A stretch of DNA of 64,000 nucleotides from Lacipirellula limnantheis (GTDB taxonomy: Bacteria; Planctomycetota; Planctomycetia; Pirellulales; Lacipirellulaceae): NCBI RefSeq assembly GCF_007746075.1, contig NZ_CP036339.1, positions 3,935,786 through 3,999,785 on the forward strand, in the 5' to 3' direction. The stretch's first letter is position 1; the number at the start of each line of letters is the position of its first letter. The translations under genes were made by a program, and so were the position numbers. Below are positions 7,987 through 16,802 of the stretch, piece by piece. Below the pieces are notes generated by a model. The model worked only from the letters and a program-made list of their open reading frames with translations. It made no database searches and was not told where the DNA came from.

Positions 7987-9417
7987 ATGCCCCATTCGCC
8001 GCTCCCGGCCGCCAGCCAGTCGCTGGCCGTCGCCGCACTCGCGCTGGTCCCCCTCTTCAACTTCGCGGCCACGGTCCGCGCCGACCAGCCTGCCGGCATC
8101 TATTCCCTCGGCCCCGGCGTCGACAATCCCCTCACGCCGCCAGACGATCGGCTCTCCGGCATCCGCGACTACGACTTCGTCTCTGGCTTCACCCTGCGTC
8201 TCCGCTGGAGCGACATCGAGCCTGCGAGCGGCGTCTATGATTTCGACGTCATCGACGCGGCGATTGAACGACTCGTCCCGCTCGACCAGGGGCTGAGCGT
8301 CGAAATCTTCATGACGCAAGAGCCGCAATACGTGCGCGACAACGCGTCGGCGACCTACGTCGATCATCGCGGCGGCGTGAACCCCGTCCCTTGGGATCCG
8401 TTCGCCCAGCAGCGGCAGGCCGCGCTCTACGCAGCGCTCGGCAACCACGTCGTCCAGACCGCCGGCGCCCCTCACGCGCTGCGCGACGACCCGACGCTCC
8501 GCTCGATCGAAGCGGCGCCCGCCGGGCTCAACTTTGGCGTCCGCGACCTCAACGACGGCATCCGCAACCATCCCGACTACACCCAGCAGCGCTACATCGA
8601 CGCCATCGTGAGCGGCGTGGACGCGACCGCGACGGCCTTCCCCGACGACCAGAACTTCATTGCGTTCTTCGCCTTCAACGATGGCCAGCCCGGCACGCCG
8701 GTCGACGAACAAATCATCCAGCGTCTGGCGCCCCTCTACAACGGCGCCGGCCAGACCGACCTCGCTTTCTTCATCGAAAACCTCTCCGACGACGGCCCCG
8801 TCCCGCAGCCAAACGGCATGGGCGCCGGCAACAATCTCCTCGATTGGACCAATCTTGGCGGCGCCACGATGATGCAGGCCCTCGACTCCTGGCTGGTCCA
8901 TCGCCCCGACCGCGACGACCAACTCGACAGCCTCACCCCCGCCGCCGGCATCGAACTCGCCAACGTCGCCTACGGCACGCGCTTCTTCGAGCTCTACGTC
9001 GCCGACCTCGATGGCGCCGCCGACGGCGCTCTCGACGCCGCCGGCCGACCCATCATTGACGATCTGCGCTACTGGAACGACCGGCTCGCCGCCCCCGTTC
9101 ACGACGCCGACTTCAACGGCAGCGGCGCCGTCGACGCCGCCGACCTGACCCACTGGCGCGCGGGATTCGGCGAGCTCGAGGCCGCGGCGGCGCAAGGCGA
9201 CGCGAATATCGATCAACAGGTGGACGGAACCGACTTTCTCATTTGGCAGCGCCAACTCGCGGCGAATGCAGCAGGGCAACCGCTGACGATTCCAGAGCCG
9301 CCGTCATGCCTGCTCGTCGCGGCGTTGCTGCTCGTCCCATTGACTCGTCAGCGGCAAAGCTCTGCACCTGGCGGCGGTGCGCAGCGGTCGTCTTGCCGCT
9401 GTGCCGCATCCGCATAG
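7987..9417 (+). CDS. Secreted TIM-barrel-like protein with dockerin and PEP-CTERM
   Basis: A signal peptide (LAVAALALVPLFNFAATVRA) precedes a domain with LRWSDIEPASGVYDFDVIDA and VEIFMTQEPQYV, a pattern common at the start of glycoside-hydrolase barrels of the GH42/GH-A kind. A confident family or catalytic pair cannot be assigned by eye. Dockerin loops follow (DADFNGSGAVDAADL, GDANIDQQVDGTDF), then a PEP-CTERM tail (IPEPPSCLLVAALLLVPL, then basic residues). ATG at 7987 is preferred over an in-frame GTG at 7951 because the signal peptide follows it directly. It lies about 130 bases behind the GDSL gene and shares its tail design, so the two are probably exported and displayed in the same way. 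Confidence 0.65.
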   Translation: MPHSPLPAASQSLAVAALALVPLFNFAATVRADQPAGIYSLGPGVDNPLTPPDDRLSGIRDYDFVSGFTLRLRWSDIEPASGVYDFDVIDAAIERLVPLDQGLSVEIFMTQEPQYVRDNASATYVDHRGGVNPVPWDPFAQQRQAALYAALGNHVVQTAGAPHALRDDPTLRSIEAAPAGLNFGVRDLNDGIRNHPDYTQQRYIDAIVSGVDATATAFPDDQNFIAFFAFNDGQPGTPVDEQIIQRLAPLYNGAGQTDLAFFIENLSDDGPVPQPNGMGAGNNLLDWTNLGGATMMQALDSWLVHRPDRDDQLDSLTPAAGIELANVAYGTRFFELYVADLDGAADGALDAAGRPIIDDLRYWNDRLAAPVHDADFNGSGAVDAADLTHWRAGFGELEAAAAQGDANIDQQVDGTDFLIWQRQLAANAAGQPLTIPEPPSCLLVAALLLVPLTRQRQSSAPGGGAQRSSCRCAASA

Positions 9418-9426
9418 AAGGGCGAG

Positions 9427-10083
9427 TTACTTCGACTTCAAATTGAAGACGGTTGAGAGTCCGCCGCGTGCCGAAGGATCGACCTCGAAACCCAACTCAG
9501 TGGCCGAGTTGTACTGAGCCGGGATCTGACGCTCCGAGTGCGTGATCTCGACAAGATAAGGAATCTTCTGGACGAGCGGCGATTTGCGGAACTCCTCAGG
9601 AATGTGTTCGGGGGGAATCGTGGGACGCGCGATGCCCATTTCGTCGGTCACTCCTTCCGCCATATCCAGTTCGCCGCCGAGAAACGCCGCCGGCCGCAGC
9701 TTCACGGTCGCTCCCGACAGCGGCTGCCCGTCAAGCGTCACGCTCAGGTCGACGCCAGCGAGGCTGCTGCCAGCGAGCAGTCCTGCCAGTCTCCCGGCGA
9801 GCTCCTCAGTCGAGATTTTGCCGTCGCCGTTGCCGTCGTACTTCTGCAACGACGCGGCCAGCGGCGGGCACTTCTTCAATTCCTCCGCATCGAGCGCCCC
9901 ATCCTTGTTCGCGTCGTACAGCTCCATCGCCTTCGCAGCGGCGGTCCCAGGCGAGATGCCGACCTTTGCTGGCGACGAGCAGCCGATCGAGATCGCAATC
10001 AAAGTCGCGGTCGCCAGTAGAGTCGCGGCCGGTGACCGCGTTTTCGAACCTTTCGAATCGTCCCCACGCAATCCCGACGGCAT
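9427..10083 (-). CDS. EF-hand lipoprotein
   Basis: This is a 218-residue predicted lipoprotein. The N-terminus has a hydrophobic stretch ending in the lipobox ISIGC. Two EF-hand loops follow (DANKDGALDAEE and DGNGDGKISTEE), giving a calcium-binding pair near residues 55-95. The C-terminal half has a beta-sandwich pattern beginning VDLSVTLDGQPLSGATVKLRP, as in the small regulatory-like lipoproteins common in planctomycetes. ATG at 10083 was preferred to an upstream in-frame GTG because the signal peptide is then of normal length. It is convergent with the preceding PEP-CTERM gene. No specific function is known. Confidence 0.72.
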   Translation of the reverse strand: MPSGLRGDDSKGSKTRSPAATLLATATLIAISIGCSSPAKVGISPGTAAAKAMELYDANKDGALDAEELKKCPPLAASLQKYDGNGDGKISTEELAGRLAGLLAGSSLAGVDLSVTLDGQPLSGATVKLRPAAFLGGELDMAEGVTDEMGIARPTIPPEHIPEEFRKSPLVQKIPYLVEITHSERQIPAQYNSATELGFEVDPSARGGLSTVFNLKSK

Positions 10084-10241
10084 AAGTGCTTCCCGAATGA
10101 GTAAGACAGAGGGCAATCTTCAGCCCCGAACCTCGGCATCAACCGCAATTCGCAGGTTAAGTGCCGCGATAGGATTTGGAAACGAAACGCTCACCCGATG
10201 GCAGCAATCGCATCACGAGCGACAATGCTCGGCAGGCAAAC

Positions 10242-11336
10242 CTAGAAGGCGCCGCCGGGGCAAGTCAGCGAGGTGGCGCCGGTGATGGGCAGCGGGTTTC
10301 CCCCGTCAGCTCGGTTGCCGTTGGCGCGGTGAACCAGCGGGTCGATATCGAATCCCAGCATTTCCACATGACCGTCGCAGAACGCCATATACCATCCAGT
10401 ATGGGTGGCCCCGAAGATCATCGACTGGCAATCCTTGGGCGGCAACCCGGCCCGATCCTGCGCCGGCGGATCGTAAGCTGCGCGAAACATGTCGTTGTTA
10501 AAACCGGTTCCCCACGTCTCGTTATCCCCGCCGTCGGCGCCGTTTTCATAGTTCTGAGGATTGAGATACTTCTCGCCAATAAGATACGTCTGCGACGACC
10601 CGTCGGTAATCTGCTTGAAGCCGATCTCGCTCCGCTGGAAGCCAACGCCGGTGTACCAGTCTTTGCCTGAGTTGGCGCCATTCCGGCGATAAACGCCGAC
10701 GGTGTCAGTTTCCCAATTATAAGTCTTGGACGCCGCATGCGTCGTCGGCGCTGAGCCCTCGCTGTTGACGGGGAACTCGCCCGTTTCCACCACGTTCCGA
10801 TCGCCGACGCACATCGCGTAGTCCGAACGCGCCGCCACGATGTTGCCGTCAGTTGCTCGGGCGGCATTCGCCGCGTAATAAGTGCTTGTCCCCTTCGGGT
10901 AAACGTTTTGCGGTCGCCGCGAAGGACACCACCAATGCTCGACTCGAGTTCGCAGCACCTGCAACGCGCCTTCACGCTGCGCCGGGCCGATATTCTCCGG
11001 GTCGCCGTCCGATGCTCGCGACCGCAGTTGCGCCTGCTCCATGTAAGGCAGCATGCTGAACGACCACCCCCCCGGCTGATTCCGTCCGAACCCGCGATCC
11101 GCATCGCCGACCCACCACCAACCCCAACCGCCGGTCGGAAAGAACTTTTGCGCATCATGATGGTTCTGCGCCGCCAGAGCCATCTGCTTCATATTGTTCC
11201 CGCACTGCTGCCGCCGGGCTGCCTCGCGGGCTGCCTGCACTGCCGGCAACAGCAGGGCCACCAGAACGCCAATGATGGCGATTACCACCAACAGTTCCAC
11301 CAACGTGAACGCACTGCGTGCTGGACGCCGTTCCAT
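10242..11336 (-). CDS. DUF1559 type IV pilin-like protein
   Basis: This 364-residue protein begins with a prepilin cleavage/methylation motif, [20 protein letters not shown], then [16 protein letters not shown], the hallmark of the DUF1559 family expanded in planctomycetes. The C-terminal part carries the family DG motif (AFCDGHVEM). Members are thought to be processed by a prepilin peptidase, but their role is unknown. ATG at 11334-11336 has GGAAAGG about 7 bases upstream and places the basic leader MERRPARSA before the cleavage site; the open frame further upstream is not needed. No pilus assembly genes adjoin it. Confidence 0.88.
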   Translation of the reverse strand: MERRPARSAFTLVELLVVIAIIGVLVALLLPAVQAAREAARRQQCGNNMKQMALAAQNHHDAQKFFPTGGWGWWWVGDADRGFGRNQPGGWSFSMLPYMEQAQLRSRASDGDPENIGPAQREGALQVLRTRVEHWWCPSRRPQNVYPKGTSTYYAANAARATDGNIVAARSDYAMCVGDRNVVETGEFPVNSEGSAPTTHAASKTYNWETDTVGVYRRNGANSGKDWYTGVGFQRSEIGFKQITDGSSQTYLIGEKYLNPQNYENGADGGDNETWGTGFNNDMFRAAYDPPAQDRAGLPPKDCQSMIFGATHTGWYMAFCDGHVEMLGFDIDPLVHRANGNRADGGNPLPITGATSLTCPGGAF

Positions 11337-11664
11337 ACAAGCGCCTTTCCAGTTGCCCGGCCAAGGAAATGAAGCCGAGGAAAAATCCAGTAGATGAGGG
11401 GGCGATGAGACGCTCAGTCTAACGGCGAACTCCGCGAAACGCAAAACCGCGCCGACATTTTCGGGGTGTTGCGAACCCTTCCGGCGATTTGCGGCTGACG
11501 CCACGCAATTCACGCACGGCTCGTGATGACCGCCCGCCAACCGACATGGTTCAACGCAGTTGCCGCTGCCGCCCGCCCGGTGACTCCCGCCCCTCGTCAG
11601 AATATGATGCACTGCCCGCAGTACAGCCTGCCGCGCACCCCGCCGACGCCCCGACAATCGCCGC

Positions 11665-12906
11665 ATGCCCCGCTTTCTCGCTCAATCGATCGCCCTGCGC
11701 CTCGCTCTCGCCCTGCTCGCTCGCGGCGCCGCGCTCTCGGCGGTCAACGCCGGCGACCTCCTCGTCGCCGACCGCCTCTCCAACAGCGTCTATCGCTACA
11801 GCGCCGGCGGCGCCCTCCTCGGCACGGTCCTTACCGACAACGCCAACCTCAGCCAGCCGACCGGGCTGGCCCTCTCGCCCGATCTCACCAAGCTCTACGT
11901 CGCGAGTTTTCAGAATTCTCAGGTCGTCGCGTACGACTACAATCTCGCCGCCGGCACGGCCAGTAACCCCGTCGTTTTTGCTGCGGGCTTCGCCGACAAC
12001 CTCGCCACGCCCAGTTCGATCCTCTTCAGCCGCGACGGGTCGACGATGTACGTCTCAAATTTAGGCGGCACAGGCGTCGCCCGCTTCCACCTCGACGGCT
12101 CGACTGCCGGGCCGCCGCTGCAGTTCGCCGCCCCCCAGAACCAATCCCTCTTTCAATTCTCGGGGCTCGCCTTCGCCCCCAACGGCGCGCTCCTTGTCGG
12201 CGCGTTTCAAGACTTCCCCGCCGGCACGAGCGGCGCCATCGGCCGTGCAAACGCTGCGAATACGGCGCTCGCGCCGCTGATCAACCCCGCCACGTCGCTC
12301 AACGGCGCCTCCGGCCTCCTCGTCCACGGCGACGAGCTCTACGTCGCCGGCCTGTTCGCCGGCAACATCCAGCGGTTCGACGTCAACACCGGCGCCCACG
12401 ATCCCGCCTTCAGCGTCGCCGACCTCGCCTTCCCGCAAGGTCTCCTCGCCGCCCCCGACGGCAATGGCCTGCTGGTGGGCATCCTCGGCGTCGCCAACGG
12501 CGCCGGCCACATCGCCCGCTACGACTTCGCCGGGAACCTCCTCGGCACGTTCGCCGCCAACGGCAACGGCGGCTTCACCGAAGCCACCGCCTTCATCGCC
12601 GTCCCCGATCCCGTCGCCCCCGCCCCCGGCGACTTCAACGGCGACCAGGCCGTGAACGCCGTCGACCTCGCCATCTGGAAATCGAACTTCGGCAACAACA
12701 GCGGCAGCGCCACAGCCGCGATAGGCGACGCCGACGCCAACGGCCACGTGGACGGCGCCGACTTTCTCATCTGGCAGCGAAACGCCGCCGCCGCGCCGGC
12801 CGCCAGCGCCGTCCCCGAACCAACCACCCTCCTCCTCGCCGTCACCACCGTCGCCGCTCGCGGCTTAGCGCCGCGCAGACGGCGATTCTCCCCCAACGAA
12901 TCCTAA
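11665..12906 (+). CDS. Secreted beta-propeller-like protein with dockerin and PEP-CTERM
   Basis: The 413-residue protein has a signal peptide ([17 protein letters not shown]) and a body of repeated units such as [32 protein letters not shown] and [14 protein letters not shown]. These are characteristic of NHL/YncE/SMP-30-type beta-propellers. Two dockerin loops follow ([28 protein letters not shown]), then VPEP, a hydrophobic helix and a basic end (PEP-CTERM). Such propellers usually bind rather than cleave, so a surface or matrix role is more likely than catalysis. It is the third protein in this patch with the same dockerin-plus-PEP-CTERM C-terminus. Confidence 0.75.
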   Translation: MPRFLAQSIALRLALALLARGAALSAVNAGDLLVADRLSNSVYRYSAGGALLGTVLTDNANLSQPTGLALSPDLTKLYVASFQNSQVVAYDYNLAAGTASNPVVFAAGFADNLATPSSILFSRDGSTMYVSNLGGTGVARFHLDGSTAGPPLQFAAPQNQSLFQFSGLAFAPNGALLVGAFQDFPAGTSGAIGRANAANTALAPLINPATSLNGASGLLVHGDELYVAGLFAGNIQRFDVNTGAHDPAFSVADLAFPQGLLAAPDGNGLLVGILGVANGAGHIARYDFAGNLLGTFAANGNGGFTEATAFIAVPDPVAPAPGDFNGDQAVNAVDLAIWKSNFGNNSGSATAAIGDADANGHVDGADFLIWQRNAAAAPAASAVPEPTTLLLAVTTVAARGLAPRRRRFSPNES

Positions 12907-13078
12907 ACGGGATCCACGAAGTAGTTTTCGAGGCCTGCCGAAATCAACATCCCGACGATTTCGGGGAATGGCTTCGTGCCACGGTGGGTTGCGTGCGCGG
13001 CCTGTTCGATCGTTGCTTAGTCCATGCTGCATTTCCGTAGTGGGTTTGGTCGGGAAGTGCTTTGACCAAAATACTATT

Positions 13079-13119
13079 TGTGGGAGGCGGTCTCCGACGC
13101 CGATTTCGTTCACCACGAA
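13079..13119. repeat. TGTGGGAGG-family repeat, single arm
   Basis: The sequence TGTGGGAGGCGGTCTCCGAC followed by GCCGATTTCGTTCACCACG closely matches the left arm of the elements at 43328 and 43579 (TGTGGGAGGCGTCTCCGACG). Here the matching right arm is not seen, so this is a partial copy. Confidence 0.6.
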
Positions 13120-13215
13120 AAGCCGCAGTGGTTTCCCCAGCAACGCGGCGACGATGCTCACGCAGATTAGCGCCGAGCGAATCGAGAACCGGCGACGGAA
13201 GCGGAGAGCATGGAG
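13104..13215 (-). pseudogene. Possible remnant of a small membrane protein
   Basis: On the minus strand the fragment RFRRRFSIRSALICVSIVAA, then LLGKPLRLFVVNE, resembles the N-terminal cytosolic-basic plus membrane segment of small planctomycete proteins that begin with an RFSIR-type motif. No start codon precedes it in a sensible place, and its continuation is encoded by the repeat arm, so the original gene was probably lost. This is a tentative reading. Confidence 0.25.
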
Positions 13216-13247
13216 AGGGCGTAGCGGATGAACCTGGCGATGTTGGC

Positions 13248-13577
13248 TTATCTTCCGACTTCGACGTCCACGGCGCTGGCAACGATGCGGGGCTGCATGT
13301 GAAGGGTGATATGCCACACGCGCCCCGTGACGGTGTCGAGGCGGTAGCAAGTCGCTCCTTCAGCGGCGATTTGGTAGCGGCCGGGGAATTGCGTCAGAAA
13401 TGGCGGCATCTCCACCTGCTGCGTTGCGACGGCGTCGCCGGCGGGAACAGCTTCGGGGGTCGTCAAGCGCTCCGTAAGAACCGAGCCTTCCTGCCCAACT
13501 GCAGCGCGCGTCCAATCCACGCAGGACGCGGCCCAACCGACGACGACGCCAAGGAATAACAGTGCGAAGGTTCGCAT
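13248..13577 (-). CDS. Small exported protein of unknown function
   Basis: The 109-residue protein starts at an ATG with AGGAG upstream. It has an N-terminal hydrophobic segment (FALLFLGVVVGWAASCVDW) that could be a signal or anchor. The C-terminal half reads GATCYRLDTVTGRVWHITLH, a beta-hairpin-like pattern reminiscent of a single propeller or cell-wall-binding blade. No family is recognised. It is convergent with the preceding propeller gene. Confidence 0.55.
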   Translation of the reverse strand: MRTFALLFLGVVVGWAASCVDWTRAAVGQEGSVLTERLTTPEAVPAGDAVATQQVEMPPFLTQFPGRYQIAAEGATCYRLDTVTGRVWHITLHMQPRIVASAVDVEVGR

Positions 13578-13709
13578 GGGGGGTTCTCCTAATTGGGGAT
13601 GTGAGGGGCAGGAAGAGAGTATAGCGGAAGTGGTTTGACGCCAAGAAAGCAGCGCGACGAATTGCCGGCCATGCCGTCGCGGGTTGGAAAGTGAGGCCGC
13701 GAACCGGTC

Positions 13710-13893
13710 TCATAGTGATCGAAGTCGAGCAGCGAATGCTCGAACCTCATCCGCCTGGATCAAACGCTTCACCCACTGCCCGGGAATCCCCGACTCGCCA
13801 TAAAAAACCCCCGTCATCAGCCCGCAGATCGCTCCCGTCGTGTCGGCGTCTTCCCATTGAACCACCGCCAATCGTTTGGTGGGCGATTTTGTT
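13710..13893 (-). pseudogene. Orphan C-terminal fragment of an ADP-ribosylglycohydrolase
   Basis: The minus strand encodes EDADTTGAICGLMTGVFYGE followed by SGIPGQWVKRLIQADEVRAF and a stop. This matches the C-terminus of the full ADP-ribosylglycohydrolase at 15366 (EDADTTGAICGQMAGVFYGE, SGIPRKWVERLVQASEIRAM) at most positions. The frame is uninterrupted over about 50 residues, but the rest of the enzyme, including the N-terminal metal site, is absent. It is therefore a decayed paralogue or partial duplication rather than a working gene. Confidence 0.75.
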
Positions 13894-13916
13894 ATGACCT
13901 TCCGATCAATCGACGC

Positions 13917-13941
13917 TATACTCTATCCCGATACCGGTATC
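13917..13941 (+). promoter_or_regulatory. Candidate -10 box and overlapping palindrome
   Basis: TATACT at 13917-13922 resembles a sigma-70 -10 element, though no convincing -35 is visible at normal spacing. The perfect 12-bp palindrome GATACCGGTATC at 13930-13941 falls where transcription would start, about 50 bases before the start codon of the following gene. It could be an operator; this is positional inference. Confidence 0.3.
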
Positions 13942-13990
13942 CAATGTTCAAGGCGCCGGTATTCTGTTCCCTGGAACGGAGAGAACGCTC

Positions 13991-15301
13991 ATGAACAGAC
14001 CATTTTGCTGCTGCATTGTCATTGCGTTACTTCAATTGACCTTATCAAAGCCCACTGAGGCTGTAAGCGTCCCCGGGCTGCAGGTGAAGTTTTTGGGACA
14101 GCTTACGCCTACCGACTTGCCGACAGGCGTTTCCTTCGGCGGCGGAGGAAATGCATTTGAGCGCCGCGTGGACCTATCTGGATCGATCGCAGCCGTGGGC
14201 GCGGGTGTTTTTCGACAGGGCGCCGACGACGGCTATGCATTTGCTTACGACGTTTCGGATCCCGCCAACATTCGTCAGATAGCCAGACTTCGGGCATCCG
14301 ACAACTCCGCCGGCAATGAGTTCGGCGATGGAATTGCCGTTTCGGGCAATTATGTCTTCGTCGGCGCTTGGGGCGATCGCGGCGACCGTGGCGCAGTTTA
14401 TATGTACGACGTGTCCGACCCGCTCAATGTCATCGAACGTAAGATCACCGCTTTCGACGAGGCGCCGAACAATGCGTTTGGCTTTTCGCTTGCCGTAGAC
14501 GGGAACCGCCTCATTGTTGGAGCGCCCAAGTTCACCGCGGCAACCCGTCCCGCCGCGGCTTACGTCGTCGACTTCACGAATCCCGACAACCTAATTCAAA
14601 CAAAGCTTGTTCCTGGAGGAGACGGCGGTTTCGGCGATGCCGTCGCCATCAGCGGAAACTACGCAATTGTCGGTCGTTCCAGTCACTCATCGCCTTTTCC
14701 CTTTGCCGGGTCTGCGATCCTATATGACATCACAAATCCCAATGCCGTTCGCTCCAAGCAGTTGGCGCCTACAGATGCGCCAAACTACAGCGCGTTTGGC
14801 AAGCGCGTATCAATTAGCGGCAATAAGGCGGTAGTCCACGTGACCTCAGATCCTGGCCCAACCAACAACGCTGGCACAAGTGACGGCGCCGTGTGGGCTT
14901 TCGACTTTAGTGATTGGAATAATGTCGTCCAGCACGAGTACGGCAGACCTGTCCCAACCTTCGGAGGCCCCGTAGCTCCGTTCGGTCGATGGCTAGAGTT
15001 GGAAGGTAACTTGGCAATAGCCGCGGCATTTAATGAAGATTCTGCACGCGGCGCCGTTTACTTTCACGACATATCGAACGTGCTTGACCCAGTCGAACTT
15101 CTTCGACTTCCAGCTCAAACGACGGGTGATATGCGATTTGGCATTGCGATGGCAGCAGATGGTCCGAATCTTTTGATATCGGATCAAGGAGGGCGAGTCT
15201 ATTTATATCAAATGATTCCAGAACCGACCGCTTTCGCCCTGATCTCGACAGCCGGATTAGCATTAACCTTGGCCCGCGCACCTAGGCGTCAGCGTGTCTG
15301 A
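13991..15301 (+). CDS. PEP-CTERM protein with FG-GAP/propeller-like repeats
   Basis: This 436-residue exported protein has repeated blades with the pattern FGDGIAVSGNYVFVGA, FGFSLAVDGNRLIVGA, FGDAVAISGNYAIVG and FGKRVSISGNKAVV. This is typical of FG-GAP-like beta-propellers. A signal peptide lies at residues 1-25, and the end reads IPEPTAFALISTAGLALTLA plus basic residues, a PEP-CTERM tail. Unlike the neighbouring exported proteins it has no dockerin. ATG at 13991 has GGAGAG 8 bases upstream. Its codon third positions are visibly richer in A/T than its neighbours. It sits between the fragment and the full copy of an ADP-ribosylglycohydrolase, so it may have arrived by insertion. Confidence 0.75.
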   Translation: MNRPFCCCIVIALLQLTLSKPTEAVSVPGLQVKFLGQLTPTDLPTGVSFGGGGNAFERRVDLSGSIAAVGAGVFRQGADDGYAFAYDVSDPANIRQIARLRASDNSAGNEFGDGIAVSGNYVFVGAWGDRGDRGAVYMYDVSDPLNVIERKITAFDEAPNNAFGFSLAVDGNRLIVGAPKFTAATRPAAAYVVDFTNPDNLIQTKLVPGGDGGFGDAVAISGNYAIVGRSSHSSPFPFAGSAILYDITNPNAVRSKQLAPTDAPNYSAFGKRVSISGNKAVVHVTSDPGPTNNAGTSDGAVWAFDFSDWNNVVQHEYGRPVPTFGGPVAPFGRWLELEGNLAIAAAFNEDSARGAVYFHDISNVLDPVELLRLPAQTTGDMRFGIAMAADGPNLLISDQGGRVYLYQMIPEPTAFALISTAGLALTLARAPRRQRV

Positions 15302-15341
15302 CCATCCCCAATCATTAAGTTAGAGTTGAGCATCTCCAACG

Positions 15342-15392
15342 CCAGCCGTGTTCGTTCGCTGAGGCTTAGCCGAAGCGCACGAACACGGCTGG
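15342..15392. terminator. 19-bp hairpin between convergent genes
   Basis: Arms at 15342-15360 and 15374-15392 (CCAGCCGTGTTCGTTCGCT and its complement with one mismatch) enclose a 13-base loop. The right arm is the end of the ADP-ribosylglycohydrolase coding region. There is no T-tract, so a bidirectional barrier or Rho-dependent end is more likely than a classical intrinsic terminator. Confidence 0.45.
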
Positions 15393-16346
15393 ATCGCTTC
15401 GTGCGCCGAGCCGATCAGCCATCGCGCGAATCTCGCTCGCCTGCACCAATCGCTCCACCCACTTTCGAGGAATCCCCGACTCCCCATAAAAAACCCCCGC
15501 CATCTGCCCGCAGATCGCTCCCGTCGTGTCGGCATCCTCCCCCAAATTCACCGCCGCCAGCACGCTCTCCTCAAACGAGTCGTACTTCCAGAAGCACCAC
15601 AGCGCCGCCTCCAGGCTCTGCACGACGTAACCCGAGCCCCGAATCTCTTCGACCGACTTCTGCCGATAGTTCCCCGCCGCGAGCGCCCGAATCGCCGGCG
15701 CCGCCACGACGTCGTTGCCGCAGTCAGCCAGCATCTCGTCTTTGCTCGCCCCCTGCAGGCCGCGCGATAGAATCAATCCCAAGTAACGGCATGCGTCAAC
15801 GCACTCCTCCGCGCCGTGCGTCGTCCGCGAACTCTCGCCGCAATATCGTATGACGTCATCCACCTTTGGCGACCAATACATCGCCGCCGGCGCCAGCCGC
15901 ATAATCGAGCCGTTGCCGGCCGATTGGGCGTGAGTCGACCCTGCAAACGGCTCGCCCGTCTCTTGGAATCGCATCAGCGCCCCGCGCACGGTGTTGCCAA
16001 TATCGAAGCATTTGCCGTTGGAACTCATATAGCCCTGCTCCCACCAGCGGCAGTAGCGTTCCATCTGGTCCCGCGCGTCAAAGCCGCGATGTTCCAGCAA
16101 ACTCGCCGCCAGGCAAAGAGCCATCGACGTATCGTCGGTCCATTCGCCCGGCCGCAAACCAAACGGCCCGCCGCCGACCATGTCGGTCACTGGAGCGAAC
16201 GACCCGCGCGGTGCAAACTCGACGGTCGTCCCCACGGCGTCCCCCACCGCCAGCCCCAGCAGACAGCCGCGGTAGCGATCGGTCTGGTCAACGACAGCTC
16301 GTTCGTTGACGCCTCCCGACCGTGCGTCGAAGCTCGGATCGACCAT
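15366..16346 (-). CDS. ADP-ribosylglycohydrolase family protein
   Basis: This 326-residue protein belongs to the DraG/ARH family, which hydrolyses ADP-ribose-protein or related ADP-ribosyl bonds using a two-metal site. Visible motifs are GLAVGDAVGTTVE near the N-terminus, EWTDDTSMALC (first metal cluster) and GEDADTTGAICG near the C-terminus (second metal cluster). The family fold looks complete. ATG at 16346 is preferred to an upstream TTG. The target is unknown; no DraT-like transferase is nearby, so a link to nitrogenase control cannot be claimed. A broken copy of its C-terminal end lies at 13710-13893. Confidence 0.85.
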   Translation of the reverse strand: MVDPSFDARSGGVNERAVVDQTDRYRGCLLGLAVGDAVGTTVEFAPRGSFAPVTDMVGGGPFGLRPGEWTDDTSMALCLAASLLEHRGFDARDQMERYCRWWEQGYMSSNGKCFDIGNTVRGALMRFQETGEPFAGSTHAQSAGNGSIMRLAPAAMYWSPKVDDVIRYCGESSRTTHGAEECVDACRYLGLILSRGLQGASKDEMLADCGNDVVAAPAIRALAAGNYRQKSVEEIRGSGYVVQSLEAALWCFWKYDSFEESVLAAVNLGEDADTTGAICGQMAGVFYGESGIPRKWVERLVQASEIRAMADRLGARSDPAVFVRFG

Positions 16347-16370
16347 GACTTGCAAGCCTTTTCATAGTGA

Positions 16371-16802
16371 TCACTTACCATCCGCCGCAATATCGCGCAT
16401 ATGCTGATGGCAATGCGTGCAGGTAATGTTCATCCGCACTAGGTCGAGCGTCGCCGCTTCGACGTTCTTTTCCTGGGCGTGCCGCTCCAGGTCGGCCGTC
16501 TGCTCCTGGAAATTCTTGCTGATGCGATTGTATTGCGGCGTGGGGTCGGCGATGTGCCAGGAGGTGGCCCGGCTGATCATCCGCAACGTCTTGGCGGCTT
16601 CCTCGACTTCGGCAAAGTCGTTCAGCGTGAGCCCTTCGAGCACGGCGTTCATTTGGACCAGCTTGTCTCGCATGAGCAGTTGATTGCTGCTGCGCCCCTT
16701 CGCCTCCGCGTCCTTCTTCGCGGGCTCCTCCGCGCCGACGCGCAGCGAGAGAAACGTCGCCAGACCAAGCGTCACGAGCGCCAGACGGGTGGGCATGTTC
16801 AT
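16371..16802 (-). CDS. Small exported cytochrome c-like protein
   Basis: This 143-residue protein has a signal peptide (LALVTLGLATFLSLRVGAEE) and one haem-binding motif CTHCH at about residues 128-132, near the C-terminus. Its body is probably helical. The C-terminal CxxCH and helical body resemble cytochrome c556/c'-like four-helix proteins. ATG at 16802 has AGGAG about 8 bases upstream, which decides the start. It lies just upstream of the ADP-ribosylglycohydrolase on the same strand with a 24-base gap, so the two could be co-transcribed, although a functional link is unclear. Confidence 0.72.
   Translation of the reverse strand: MNMPTRLALVTLGLATFLSLRVGAEEPAKKDAEAKGRSSNQLLMRDKLVQMNAVLEGLTLNDFAEVEEAAKTLRMISRATSWHIADPTPQYNRISKNFQEQTADLERHAQEKNVEAATLDLVRMNITCTHCHQHMRDIAADGK

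Larger units (their letters stand above)
12907..13247. other. Spacer with a degraded gene fragment and a repeat
   Basis: This stretch between convergent genes has no intact gene that I can defend. It contains the family-2 repeat arm at 13079-13119 and a minus-strand fragment at 13104-13215 that resembles the N-terminus of a membrane protein. Confidence 0.5.

Noticed and set aside
7981..9279. Long minus-strand open frame opposite an exported protein gene
   Set aside because: High GC and third-position bias of the plus-strand gene create long antisense frames; the translated minus strand is Val/Gly/Arg-rich with no domain and no ribosome-binding site.
6670..12906. Cellulosome-like gene cluster
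   Set aside because: Dockerin loops are present but no cohesin scaffold is visible and the attached domains are not a cellulase set, so only a shared export/display design is claimed.
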